DNA of 64,000 nt from Tianweitania populi (GTDB lineage Bacteria; Pseudomonadota; Alphaproteobacteria; Rhizobiales; Rhizobiaceae): positions 62,001 to 126,000 of the forward strand of contig NZ_BMZQ01000006.1 in NCBI RefSeq assembly GCF_014652875.1. Reading direction: 5' to 3'. A program made the position numbers and the translations under genes. The first letter of the stretch is position 1. Each line of letters starts with the position of its first letter. Positions 36,585-45,108 of the stretch are shown here, piece by piece. A model generated the notes under the pieces. The model saw only the letters and a program-made list of their open reading frames with translations. It searched no databases and was not told the origin of the DNA.

Positions 36585-37691
36585 CTAGAAGCCGAGCACG
36601 CTCGCACGTCGTTGTTGATCCTCCAGCGACACCACATAGTGAACGAAAGCCGGGCACTCTTCTATCGACCGACCAATTAAGTGGATCAGCGTTTCGAGGC
36701 AGCGCTTCTGTCGATCATTGAACGCGGCTTGGGCCTCGCTGAGATCGGTCGCCGAGTTTCGATTCACAAAGCTAAAGAACTTGCCGAGAAGGCCAGCTAT
36801 CGCGTCGGACACCTGCACCCATGAGTGGTCCTTTGAGTCAACAAACGAGAAATTGCATATGGGAGCAGTGCCGTCCCTTAGATCGAGTTCGCGGAGGTAG
36901 GTTTCGATCGTTGTCTCGATGTCCAGGATGTGTGTGGCATTTTTGAAGAGTGCGAAGCGCTGAAGGTAGAAGGCGCCAAAGCCGTCAATGAGGACGTTGG
37001 GTGTCTCGTCTTCGAGGTAAGGAAGGGCGTCGAGCTTCGCCGCGATTTTGAGCAGCCCTTTGAGCATCTGATAGTTGAAATTGTGCAGCAGCGGGCGACG
37101 GGCCTCTAGCAAGTCGCGCAGTTCGGCGATGAACGCTGCGCGTCGGTCAGGCCCAACGTCTGGATAGCTGTACCGTCCAAGCAGGTCCGCAGTCATCTCC
37201 ACATCGTCGCGGAGGATCGTGTACAGGTCGTTCTTGAGCATGGGACTCATCATCATGAGTTGACCGTTGCCGTCCTCGGTGACGATGGAATCCACGACAT
37301 CGACAATGGACCAGTAGAGTGGGTCGAGAACTTGGTAGTGGACGAACAGGTCTCGGCTGAACAGCCAGTCGAGCAAGGCCTCGACCTTCTGAGAGTTTAG
37401 AAGTTTGAGGAAATTCCCCTTGCCGAGGTGCTCCAGCTTAAGCTCCTGTGTCGATTTCTGAAGCCTGAGCAAGCTCCGAAGATCCTCGAAATCAAGCGGC
37501 GGCGGCGCGCCGCGGTGGGCAACTCCGCCAAGCACAAAGCACTGCGGCGCTCGGACGTTCAAGCCGTCGGGCGTCAAATGCAGCCGCCGAATGTTATTGG
37601 TCTCGTCATAGTGCATTGTGTATGCGCCATCGACGTTGGGGAGATTGTTCATCGCGAGCACAGGTGTGCGGAGGTCGTTGATATCGGTCAT
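36585..37691 (-). CDS. DUF3800 protein (RNase H-like fold)
   Basis: The 368-residue protein carries AYTMHYDETNNIRRLHLT at about residues 23-40 and NFSFVDSKDHSWVQVSDAIAG at about 300-320 (shown as FVDSKDHSWVQVSDAIAG), matching the DUF3800 pattern of two separated acidic strands (YDE and DS...QxxD) that suggest an RNase H-like nuclease site. It is probably co-transcribed with the HEPN-like gene 30 bp upstream. DUF3800 proteins are frequent in defence islands, with no defined activity. Intact as far as seen. Confidence 0.75.
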   Translation of the reverse strand: MTDINDLRTPVLAMNNLPNVDGAYTMHYDETNNIRRLHLTPDGLNVRAPQCFVLGGVAHRGAPPPLDFEDLRSLLRLQKSTQELKLEHLGKGNFLKLLNSQKVEALLDWLFSRDLFVHYQVLDPLYWSIVDVVDSIVTEDGNGQLMMMSPMLKNDLYTILRDDVEMTADLLGRYSYPDVGPDRRAAFIAELRDLLEARRPLLHNFNYQMLKGLLKIAAKLDALPYLEDETPNVLIDGFGAFYLQRFALFKNATHILDIETTIETYLRELDLRDGTAPICNFSFVDSKDHSWVQVSDAIAGLLGKFFSFVNRNSATDLSEAQAAFNDRQKRCLETLIHLIGRSIEECPAFVHYVVSLEDQQRRASVLGF

Positions 37692-37721
37692 CGCGTTCTT
37701 CGTTTTCGTAGCTTGTGTGGT

Positions 37722-38885
37722 TCATTCCTGTGGTGCGGGCCGTGTGATCCGTGGTCGCCGCGCGCCTAGTTCGGGCGGCGATTGCGTCGCAGTCAGTAGC
37801 GCCTCTTCGGCCGTTTTCTGCGGGTCCATGAATGTCATCCGATCGGCGATAAAACCGCCGAAGGCGCCCGCATCGGTCACCGAGGGTATCGGCGCGTCAT
37901 ATACAAGCGGGAGGAAGGCGGTGAGCGCGATCCGGTAGAGAGGCGCCGCATATTCGAAGATCGTGCGCTGAGGCGTGGCGAGCAATAAGTTGCTTCTCTC
38001 AACGGGATTGCCGTGGAGGAAGTCGTTTCGGCAGTCATAGAGTGACTGGATCAGCCATGACGCCAATGTTCGCTTTACCTTCGTCTTGTTGCCCGTGTCG
38101 TGTGCGAGCTGGCCGCTCGCCGGGATCGCCCACCGCGTCCGCTCGATTAGCTCGAAAACTTTTTCGCGGTTCGCCTTGCCGCTTCCGCCCGGATGAACCA
38201 GAATTTCGAAAGCGCTGACCCAGAGCGAGACGATCCGGCCAACGTCGTAGAATGTCGTATCGGTCCCGGCAGGCAGGAGCGAGGCTTGATACGCCATGTT
38301 GAGTGAGCGCATCAGCGCCACGTCATCCCACGCCGGCTCCTCGGCCTCATATCGTCGGCGCCATCGCGCCAGGAGCGCGGAGAGGAGCGGCTGATCGATG
38401 TCGCTCGCGGCGAGCGACGTGCGGAAGAGCGCGGGAGACGATTGGCCACGAAAGCTTGAGACCAGGTGAGTGCCGAGGATCGCCGGCGTGCTGCCAATGA
38501 CGTCCTTGTAATGCCGGTCGAGCATCCATGGGTAAACGGCGAAGGCCTCTCCGAAGAGAACGCGGTGCCCGCGCGGATAACGAAGCTCCAGCGAGCGCCC
38601 GCGGGTGATGGTGGACAGCGCGATGACGTCGCGGAAACTTCCCAAGGCGGCGACATCGCAGAAGCTTGCCGGCGCGGCTGCGTCGAGTAGCAGCACTGCC
38701 GGTTCGAATTTCGCTCCAAAATTGTCCGTGAAGCGACTGAGGAACTGCTTGAAGGTCGGATGGAGGCGTTTCAGGGCTCTGACACGATAGTCGTGAGCCG
38801 GCGCTATCGCCGCGATCTCGCATTCGACCGCATGGTCCAACGGTATGTTCGGCAGGACGAATACCGGCGTCCAGTCGACGGTCAT
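37722..38885 (-). CDS. HEPN-like protein (ApeA-type HEPN pattern)
   Basis: The 387-residue protein has a poorly recognised N-terminal half and a helical C-terminal half with AFEILVHPGG and YDCRNDFLHGNPV, where RNDFLHG (residues 286-292) is the RxxxxH active-site motif of HEPN ribonucleases. Combined with the long N-terminal domain this is reminiscent of ApeA-like HEPN defence proteins, but I did not align it. It precedes the DUF3800 gene on the minus strand and is divergent, by about 100 bp, to the second OLD gene. A ribonuclease toxin role is inferred. Confidence 0.6.
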   Translation of the reverse strand: MTVDWTPVFVLPNIPLDHAVECEIAAIAPAHDYRVRALKRLHPTFKQFLSRFTDNFGAKFEPAVLLLDAAAPASFCDVAALGSFRDVIALSTITRGRSLELRYPRGHRVLFGEAFAVYPWMLDRHYKDVIGSTPAILGTHLVSSFRGQSSPALFRTSLAASDIDQPLLSALLARWRRRYEAEEPAWDDVALMRSLNMAYQASLLPAGTDTTFYDVGRIVSLWVSAFEILVHPGGSGKANREKVFELIERTRWAIPASGQLAHDTGNKTKVKRTLASWLIQSLYDCRNDFLHGNPVERSNLLLATPQRTIFEYAAPLYRIALTAFLPLVYDAPIPSVTDAGAFGGFIADRMTFMDPQKTAEEALLTATQSPPELGARRPRITRPAPQE

Positions 38886-38995
38886 ATGCGATCCCTCATC
38901 GTAGGAGCATGCGCATGCTCTAGAAGAGGATATCGCACGTCAAATCTGTCAAACTGAGAGGAAAAACTTTATATGCATTTATGGGGGAAACAACC

Positions 38996-40810
38996 GTGCA
39001 AATCGCAAAGCTAGAGATCGAGAATTTTCGGGGTATCCGCGAAGGTGTCGTTCGCTTTTCACCTCATACCGTCCTCGTCGGCTCAAATAACTGCGGGAAG
39101 ACTACAGTTGTCGAGGCGCTGGCGCTTTTGTTCGGCCGGGATCGGATGGTCCGCCAACTGACCGAGCATGATTTCTACGGCAGCAACCCGCAGCCCGTGG
39201 ACCGAATTCGCCTTGTCGCCACGGTCATCGATTTTGTTGGTGACGACCCGGCTCAGCATATGGACTGGTTTCGGGACGATCGCGGAATCGTAAAGTGGTG
39301 GAATCCGGTTGATGGCGCTGTGATGCCCGCCCGCACGGACCCATCATGGAAGCTTGCTTGCCAGGTCGCCTTCGCCGCACGATTTCATAGGCCGTCGCTC
39401 GAAGTGGAGACGCTAAGGTACTTCCATGACGACGATGCGGTAGGCGACGTCTTTGCCGACGAGAACGCCACTGCTTTCTCCGCGCGTTTGATCCGCGACA
39501 TTGGGTTCTTTTTCGTGCCGGCCACCCGGACATGGGATCGGACTGTATCGTTTGGATCGGAGTTGTTTCGCAGGGTTGTCGCCGCCGGCGAAGGCCAGCC
39601 GTCCGAGTCTGTCCTTAGCGAGCGGGACAGATTGCGCGCGCCGGATGCGCGGCTTGAGCAGGATGAGCGCCTAGCTCCGATCGTCAATCGCCTAAATCAG
39701 GAGCTACGCGGCTTTTTCCGGACTTCCCCCACGCTCCATTTGCGCGTGACGGCTACGGACAGCGACAGCCTGCTTGAATCCGTCGTTTCGCACTATGCCC
39801 ATGAGGGAGCCGATCTCCCCTTGCCGGCGAGGCGGCATGGTAGCGGCCTTCTCTCTCTCCAGCATCTGCTTCTGCTTTTGCAGTTTGGCCGCATGCGCGC
39901 CGAAGCCAACGAAGGTTTTTGGATGGCGCTTGAGGAACCGGAACTGCATGTGCCACCGGCCCTACAGCGCCGACTAGTTCACAGAATCCAGGCTCTTTCC
40001 CGACAGACATTCGTCTCGACTCATTCGCCGATGGTGGCGGCCCTCGCGGACCCGAAGGGCGTGGCGGTTCTCCGGAATGACGGAGGGCTGCTGACTGCGG
40101 TTCCTTTGCTCACCTCCACACTGCCTGCTGATACGCCGAACAGCGTGCGGAAGCTATTCCAGGTCAACCGCGTCGAAACGATCGCGGCCGTGATGCACGA
40201 GTTCGTCTTGGTCCCCGAAGGTCGCACCGACTACGAATGGCTCGGGCTGTTGGTTCGCGCGGTCGATCTGCATCAAGGCTGGGCGGCGGCGGACGAGTGT
40301 CGGTTCGACGCATTTGTAGGCGTCATCCCGACGCATGATGGCGCGGTCGTCAGAACGGTCGAGGCCATGGCGCGCTTACACCCCCGCGTTGCGGCGATGG
40401 TTGACGGGGACGTGGAGGGAGTCGGATATGCCGCAACTCTTGTGGCGGCCGGATCTCCAAACTCGGGGGTGATCCTTCGGTGGGCGGATGGCCAGATGCT
40501 GGAGGATACCATTGGCTGGATCATCGATGCCGATGCGAATGCCTGCCTTCCGGCGATCCAGATCGACCAACCGGCAGCCACTGTGGCAGAGCTGGTCTTG
40601 CGCCTGAAGAGCGACAATCGCGCTGCTGGGGGACTGAAGAAGGACACGTCAAGCTACGAGATCATCGCGGGCGCGATCGGCGCTACGGAAGTCTGTTGCG
40701 CGCGAGCGCGGTCGCTGCTCAACGCGATCACCGACGTGGTGAAGGGAGAGAACAACCCGCTGTTTTCCGCGGATGCTGCTAATCCGGCGATCAGGGTATT
40801 CCAGCCGTGA
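38996..40810 (+). CDS. Second OLD-family ATP-dependent endonuclease
   Basis: I prefer the GTG at 38996, with GGGGGA seven bases upstream, over an ATG at 38981; the N-terminus IAKLEIENFRGIREG then fits the OLD family. The ATPase has Walker A VGSNNCGKTT (about residue 28-37), WMALEEPELHVPPAL as Walker B and FVSTHSPMVAAL. The toprim domain has FVLVPEGRTDYEWLGLL (Glu at about 407) and VAAMVDGDVEG (Asp-x-Asp at about 470). The protein has about 604 residues and shows little visible similarity to the first OLD protein outside the motifs. The stop overlaps the UvrD start by four bases. A Gabija-like role is inferred. Confidence 0.8.
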   Translation: MQIAKLEIENFRGIREGVVRFSPHTVLVGSNNCGKTTVVEALALLFGRDRMVRQLTEHDFYGSNPQPVDRIRLVATVIDFVGDDPAQHMDWFRDDRGIVKWWNPVDGAVMPARTDPSWKLACQVAFAARFHRPSLEVETLRYFHDDDAVGDVFADENATAFSARLIRDIGFFFVPATRTWDRTVSFGSELFRRVVAAGEGQPSESVLSERDRLRAPDARLEQDERLAPIVNRLNQELRGFFRTSPTLHLRVTATDSDSLLESVVSHYAHEGADLPLPARRHGSGLLSLQHLLLLLQFGRMRAEANEGFWMALEEPELHVPPALQRRLVHRIQALSRQTFVSTHSPMVAALADPKGVAVLRNDGGLLTAVPLLTSTLPADTPNSVRKLFQVNRVETIAAVMHEFVLVPEGRTDYEWLGLLVRAVDLHQGWAAADECRFDAFVGVIPTHDGAVVRTVEAMARLHPRVAAMVDGDVEGVGYAATLVAAGSPNSGVILRWADGQMLEDTIGWIIDADANACLPAIQIDQPAATVAELVLRLKSDNRAAGGLKKDTSSYEIIAGAIGATEVCCARARSLLNAITDVVKGENNPLFSADAANPAIRVFQP

Positions 40811-42075
40811 CGGTTCGGGCGGTAGAGGGAGCTGCTGGATGCGGAAAGACGCATCGTCTCATGGAGATGCTCTCGGAGACGCTCGCTGACCATCCTTTGA
40901 TTGAGGGGCAGCGCGTGCTTGCGCTGACTTTCATGCACGGTGCGAGGCGCCGCTTGTCGGACCGGCTTCGGACCGTTGCCGGTCTCATGAGCCGGGTGGA
41001 ATGCTGCACGGTCGACGCCTTCGCATGGCGCATCTACCGACGCTGGCGCGGCCTTGCAGCGGCGCTTGGCGTCGCGCCTATCGAGGAAGGTGAGTTCGAT
41101 GCGGTCTGCGATACTGCCGGATTGCTTCTTGAGCAGCAACATGTCCGGGCCTGGACGGCTGCGAGCTTTCCAATCGTACTGGTGGATGAGGGACAGGATC
41201 TGAGACCGCAGCGACTACGGATGCTGGCTGCGCTGTCGGGTGCCACCCACACATTGATCGCGGCAGATGAGTTTCAATGTCTCGACCAGGCGCTGCGGCC
41301 AAATCCGCTGGTGACCTGGTTGCAAGGGACGGCAGAACCCGAAACGCTGGTTCAAGTGCGCCGGACGAATATTGGGGGCCTTCTGACAGCGGCGGCGGCG
41401 ATCCGGAACGGCCAGGCGCCGGTGAATGGACAGGGCTTCCGCATCTTGCAGCCGGGCGCAAGCGTTCCTCTAGCCGCGACCTTGCTTGCCAACGCTATCG
41501 CGTGGCGACAAGGTGGCGACGTCGCGGTGATCACACCGGCGCTACAAGGCGGATTCGCCCAGTCTGTGGTAAGGCGCGTGGGGCAAGGCCCCTGCGGACA
41601 GCAGCAGAACGGACCGTACGCGATCCAGTGGGAGGGAACTGATCAAGACGAGACGCGGGTCATCCTCGGGGAGCTCGAGCTTGTTGCGAACGCGACCGCT
41701 GTGGCGACATGCACCGCGCTGCGTTCGCTGCCACCATCGGGGCCGGTGCGCGCTGCAATCCTATGGGTGGAAAATCAGATCCATGCTGTCGGGCGTACGG
41801 AGTTTACCCGCGTGGAGATCGAAGCCGTTATCGCTCGAAACGTTGCGTTGCGCCGGCAGTATGGCAATCGTGCAGCGCATCTCTTCACCGCGATGACGGT
41901 GCAACAGGCCAAGAACCGCGAGTTCGACGGCGTCGTAGTTATATGGCCGTATCAGGTCGGCGGCGATGTCGAGCATAAGCGCCGGTTGCTCTACAACGCC
42001 GTGACGCGGGCCAAGCGTTGGTGCAACATCATCGTCCAGGGCCAGAACATCCTCGCGGCGGCGCCGTTCGTATAG
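40807..42075 (+). CDS. Second UvrD-like helicase partner of an OLD nuclease
   Basis: A GTG overlapping the OLD stop starts this compact 422-residue SF1 helicase. Motifs: EGAAGCGKTHRLMEML at the N-terminus, LALTFMHGARRRLSDRL, PIVLVDEGQDLRPQRLRM (the DE-Q-D box at about 125), AADEFQCLDQ, and a C-terminal TVQQAKNREFDGVVVIWP with LLYNAVTRAKRW as motifs V and VI. It is shorter than the first partner and lacks the 2B domain found in full UvrD. With the upstream gene it forms the second OLD-UvrD unit on this element. Confidence 0.8.
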   Translation: MTVRAVEGAAGCGKTHRLMEMLSETLADHPLIEGQRVLALTFMHGARRRLSDRLRTVAGLMSRVECCTVDAFAWRIYRRWRGLAAALGVAPIEEGEFDAVCDTAGLLLEQQHVRAWTAASFPIVLVDEGQDLRPQRLRMLAALSGATHTLIAADEFQCLDQALRPNPLVTWLQGTAEPETLVQVRRTNIGGLLTAAAAIRNGQAPVNGQGFRILQPGASVPLAATLLANAIAWRQGGDVAVITPALQGGFAQSVVRRVGQGPCGQQQNGPYAIQWEGTDQDETRVILGELELVANATAVATCTALRSLPPSGPVRAAILWVENQIHAVGRTEFTRVEIEAVIARNVALRRQYGNRAAHLFTAMTVQQAKNREFDGVVVIWPYQVGGDVEHKRRLLYNAVTRAKRWCNIIVQGQNILAAAPFV

Positions 42076-42120
42076 ATTTGCTTAAGCAGGGGCGCTGCAG
42101 TCGCCGCGACACCCCGTCAA

Positions 42121-42483
42121 TCAGAATCCGCACCTTCCCCTTGATCGTGTCGAGGTGCAGACTGTAAACTCGTAGGTGCGGGCCTTGCCCCGGCCTATCG
42201 AGTTTCTCGTCCAATGATGCTTGATCAAGCCTCGCTCCTCAAGCGACTTCAAAATCTGTTCTGCTGCGGCCCTTGTCATGCCTGTCACCGTGGTGACAGC
42301 CGACACAGTCAGTGGCGTCCCATTTGCGGCGAGCTCTATAAGTACTGCCATCATCCCAAACTGACGCAGTCGCGATCCGGGTGTTTCATCCGGCCTGTGA
42401 ACATTCAGAATGCTATGAAGTGTCAAGTCGAGCCTGAGCTGAACCGCTAATCGAGTCGAAGGTGCGCGCAGATCAGTGCTCAT
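42121..42483 (-). CDS. Small winged-helix transcriptional regulator
   Basis: The 120-residue protein contains FGMMAVLIELAANGTPLTVS, then MTRAAAEQILKSLEERGLI, then a short wing with SIGRGKARTYEFT, a MarR-like winged helix. Its ATG overlaps the stop of the frameshifted gene upstream (ATGA), showing an operon. The C-terminal tail is short. Target unknown. Confidence 0.7.
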   Translation of the reverse strand: MSTDLRAPSTRLAVQLRLDLTLHSILNVHRPDETPGSRLRQFGMMAVLIELAANGTPLTVSAVTTVTGMTRAAAEQILKSLEERGLIKHHWTRNSIGRGKARTYEFTVCTSTRSRGRCGF

Positions 42484-42837
42484 TCGTCGGTTTCGAAGTC
42501 ATCGCTTGCGGTACGCCCCCGCTCTGCGATGCCCATTGACCCCTTGGTGATCGGGGAGTTCGAAACCGTACCAGACGGCCCTGAAGCCTTTAGCTCGGTG
42601 AGCCTGTTGTATACGCCACAGGCTCCCCGACCATAAGGATCAAGGAGATGGAGCCTTTCCGGTAGCCTCCATACCGCTGGTAAGGGTTTCGACGCCCTTG
42701 AGACGGTGCGTGGCCGCCTCAAGGGCCTGCATACCGGAACTCAAAGGATTTGTCGCGCCTAACCTGTAGGAAACATGACGCTGCGTTCGTGACGCGGCCT
42801 GTGCCAGGTCCTCAAGCTTCCTGCGTTTGTTAGTCAA
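42480..42837 (-). pseudogene. Small plasmid gene disrupted by a frameshift
   Basis: A TTG at 42837 opens TNKRRKLEDLAQAASRTQRH and continues through HRLKGVETLTSGMEATGK, where the frame stops after KAPSP. In the next frame the sequence goes on with RLHLLDPYGRGACGVYNRLT, then SNSPITKGSMGIAERG and ends at the TGA at 42480, which overlaps the start of the winged-helix gene. Joining the two halves gives a plausible protein of about 118 residues. The junction lies near 42655-42665 in a GGAAAGG context, so a one-base insertion or an assembly error would explain it. Function unknown; it precedes a regulator gene. Confidence 0.6.
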
Positions 42838-42857
42838 TCAGAGAGTGTTGTGCCCGG

Positions 42858-42872
42858 TTTGGCAGTGCCAAA
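42858..42872 (+). promoter_or_regulatory. Palindromic operator upstream of the small-gene/regulator operon
   Basis: TTTGGCAGTGCCAAA is a perfect palindrome around a central G, 20 bp upstream of the TTG start of the frameshifted gene. It is a candidate binding site for the winged-helix regulator encoded two genes down. Confidence 0.4.
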
Positions 42873-42991
42873 ATTGCGCCCTCGCCTTCCTGTGTAATAG
42901 TCGGCAAAGCCTAATCTCTGACGGTTCTGCACTGGTTAGGTACTCATCCCCGAAGCAGAAGGCGGGGTGGGCAAGTACATGCCTTCGGATG

Positions 42992-43468
42992 TCAGCCGAA
43001 TTTTAGGCCCAGCTTCTTCCGCTTAGGAGCCGGTGGGGGCGGGACCTGGACCGTGGCGGGCTTGCGACCGAGACCTACACTCCTCGCCAAGGCGGATCGC
43101 GACGCGGAATAGTTTGGCGCTACCATCGGATAGTCGGACGGCAGGTTCCACTTCTGTCGGTAGGCATCTGGCGTCAGGCCGTAATGCGTTGAGAGATGCC
43201 GCTTCAGCGACTTAAACTTCTTGCCGTCCTCAAGACAGATCAGGAAATCCGGCGTGACCGATTTGCGAATCGACACGGCTGGAACCGGCTTTTCTTCCAG
43301 TTGCTCAACAGCAGTGCCAGAAGTAAGGCCGGCAATCGCTGCATGTGTGCTGGCGATGAGCCCGGGCAATTCGCTTGCCGGGACCGAATTGTTGCTGACG
43401 TAAGCAGCTACGATCTCTGCGGCCAGTTTAATCAGGTCGGCGGAAACCGTTGTGGTGTCTTCGTTCAT
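42992..43468 (-). CDS. MucR/Ros-family zinc-finger regulator
   Basis: MucR/Ros proteins are alphaproteobacterial repressors with a prokaryotic C2H2-like finger. With the start at 43468 (MNEDTTTVSADLIKLAAEIV) the protein has 158 residues; the ATG at 43480 would add four. The C-terminal core SVTPDFLICLEDGKKFKSLK, then RHLSTHYGLTPDAYRQKWNL, then PSDYPMVAPNYSASRSALA is the family hallmark with the finger Cys and His residues. The open frame continues upstream to 44062 without family resemblance. MucR proteins often silence AT-rich foreign DNA; this plasmid copy may control the neighbouring transfer-related genes. Confidence 0.9.
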   Translation of the reverse strand: MNEDTTTVSADLIKLAAEIVAAYVSNNSVPASELPGLIASTHAAIAGLTSGTAVEQLEEKPVPAVSIRKSVTPDFLICLEDGKKFKSLKRHLSTHYGLTPDAYRQKWNLPSDYPMVAPNYSASRSALARSVGLGRKPATVQVPPPPAPKRKKLGLKFG

Positions 43469-43480
43469 TGTCCGGTCCAT

Positions 43481-43828
43481 GCGGGGGAACTCGTCTGGCT
43501 GCCACCTCGTGGCAACATCGTCGGTACAGGAAGAACCTGTTTTCGCAAAGACCCCGATGATGGCGGCATCAGAAGCCAACGGGTCGTGGCTGAATATCCG
43601 CGTGCCTTCGTGCTGACAGCGCAGCTCCGGTGCAGAGCCCAGTCCTCGCTCTTGTCGGCTTAATTCCCTTGTTCCAGCCCGGACCTTTCCGATCAACCCG
43701 CTGCGGGGTCGGACTACGCAAGCGTGCCGCCGCTCAGGGCTTCGCCATCGCGGTGATCGCGGTCCCGTCCGGACCCGACGGGCGCCTGTCGAGCGGGGAA
43801 TGGTCCCCGCGAATACGGGAGCCACACC
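43481..43828 (+). other. Gene-free leader between mucR-like gene and small CDS
   Basis: The divergent region shows no gene. It holds a hairpin GCGGGGA (43793-43799), loop ATGG, TCCCCGC (43804-43810), 18 bp before the next ATG, and a weaker GGGTCGGAC / GTCCGGACCC pairing further up. Confidence 0.4.
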
Positions 43829-44017
43829 ATGTCGCCAGAACTCAATCTCGCTCAGAGCCACGCCTGGAACCTCGCCCGGACGCTGATGGTACCGGTCATC
43901 GTTTTCAGGGTCGGTGAGGATGAGTATGGCGTTCTTCCTGCTGACGACCTCGATGACGACGAGGTCGACACACTTTTCGAATATTGCCCGTGGTCCGGCG
44001 CTCGCGCGGTTCACTGA
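43829..44017 (+). CDS. Small conserved-looking hypothetical protein (62 aa)
   Basis: An ATG behind CGGGAG opens MSPELNLAQSHAWNLARTL, ending in a compact acidic segment, VLPADDLDDDEVDTLFEYC. It is soluble and acidic. No family recognised. The good start signal, third-base GC bias and same-strand neighbours suggest it is real. Confidence 0.55.
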   Translation: MSPELNLAQSHAWNLARTLMVPVIVFRVGEDEYGVLPADDLDDDEVDTLFEYCPWSGARAVH

Positions 44018-44197
44018 ACGTCGCGCCAGAGTGGCGTGCCGCAACCGGGCGGCAGGCCGCAAGGGAAGCTGCGCCGCGGCCGGAGCCGCGCCCTTGCCCC
44101 CTTTGCCCGCCAGCGGCGGACGTGAAGTGTTCCGTCAATTGTGCGGACGAGATAGAGTCATGACAGAGGCCGGCCGGAAGGTGGCCGGGAGAAGATT
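44018..44197 (+). promoter_or_regulatory. Highly structured 180-bp leader upstream of the toprim gene
   Basis: Three hairpins follow one another: CGCCA-GAG-TGGCG (44024-44036); GCAAGGG (44059-44065) with CCCTTGC (44091-44097) enclosing CGCGGC-CGGA-GCCGCG (44075-44090); and CCGGCC-GGAAGGT-GGCCGG (44170-44188), directly before the ribosome site. It may be a leader RNA or a single-strand-active promoter. Confidence 0.45.
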
Positions 44198-45097
44198 ATG
44201 GAAAAAGCGGATATAGAAGAACTGCGAGGTAAGGTTGGCTGTGGTGCGGTGCTGGAGACCGGCGGCTTTGCCCTCGATCTCAGGGAGAGCACCCCCAAAG
44301 CGGTCAAGTACCGGCGCGGCGACGAGATCATCATCGTCATCCATGACGGCAAGGGCTGGTTCGACCCATTGTCCGACGCTAAGGGGGACGTCTATTCGCT
44401 TCTCCAGCATCTGGATGGCTGCGACTTTCTGGAAGCCTTCGTGCAGGCGGCTTCACTGGTGGGGTTCGAGCCGAGCCGACCGCAATGGACGCGGCAAGCC
44501 CGCGAAAGCGAGCCCGATCAGTCGATCACGGAGCGATGGTCGGCGCGCCGCAAGCCGTGGCGCGGATCGGCGACCTGGCGCTATCTCCGCGACGAGCGGC
44601 ACATCCCTGAACAGGTCATCCGCATGGCAATTGCCCAGAACGTGCTGCGGGAAGGGCCGCGCGGCTCGATGTGGGCGGCGCATCAGGGGAATGACGGTGT
44701 CGTCACCGGCTGGGAGGAACGAGGACCGGAATGGCGGGGCTTTGCGTCCGGCGGCAGCAAGGTGCTGTTCCGGTTCGGTAACGCTGCCGCCCCGCGCATT
44801 TGCGTGACCGAAGCTGCGATCGACGCCATGAGCCTTACAGCGATCGAGACCGTTCGGCGCGATACGCTCTATGTCAGCACGGGCGGCGGCTGGTCGCCAT
44901 CAACCGATGCCGCTCTGCGGTCGTTGTCGAAGCGGCCCGACGCCCGGCTTGTCGCAGCCACAGACGCCAACCCGCAAGGCGAGGTATTCGTGTCGCGGCT
45001 GCGGGAGCTTGCCGGCGAACTGACCTGCGACTTCGAGCGCCTGAGGCCCGCAGCAGATGACTGGAATGCGATGCTGCAGGATGCGGCGCTCTCCTGA
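44198..45097 (+). CDS. DUF3991/toprim-domain protein
   Basis: The 299-residue protein starts at ATG behind GGGAGAAG. Its N-terminal half (KYRRGDEIIIVIHDGKGWFD, then GDVYSLLQHLDG) is the DUF3991-type zinc-finger-related domain, and the C-terminal half is a toprim domain (ICVTEAAIDAMSLTAIE with Glu, later VAATDANPQGEVF with Asp-x-N). Such proteins resemble DnaG-type primases without a polymerase zinc site and are common on mobile elements. Probably helps start plasmid replication or transfer. The acidic Glu and the Asp of the toprim core are present. Confidence 0.75.
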   Translation: MEKADIEELRGKVGCGAVLETGGFALDLRESTPKAVKYRRGDEIIIVIHDGKGWFDPLSDAKGDVYSLLQHLDGCDFLEAFVQAASLVGFEPSRPQWTRQARESEPDQSITERWSARRKPWRGSATWRYLRDERHIPEQVIRMAIAQNVLREGPRGSMWAAHQGNDGVVTGWEERGPEWRGFASGGSKVLFRFGNAAAPRICVTEAAIDAMSLTAIETVRRDTLYVSTGGGWSPSTDAALRSLSKRPDARLVAATDANPQGEVFVSRLRELAGELTCDFERLRPAADDWNAMLQDAALS

Positions 45098-45108
45098 ATC
45101 TGGCACAT

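Noticed and set aside
43494-43520. TGCCACCTCGTGGCA dyad as a further parS-like site
   Set aside because: It lacks the GTT...AAC ends and the internal spacing of the three repABC sites.
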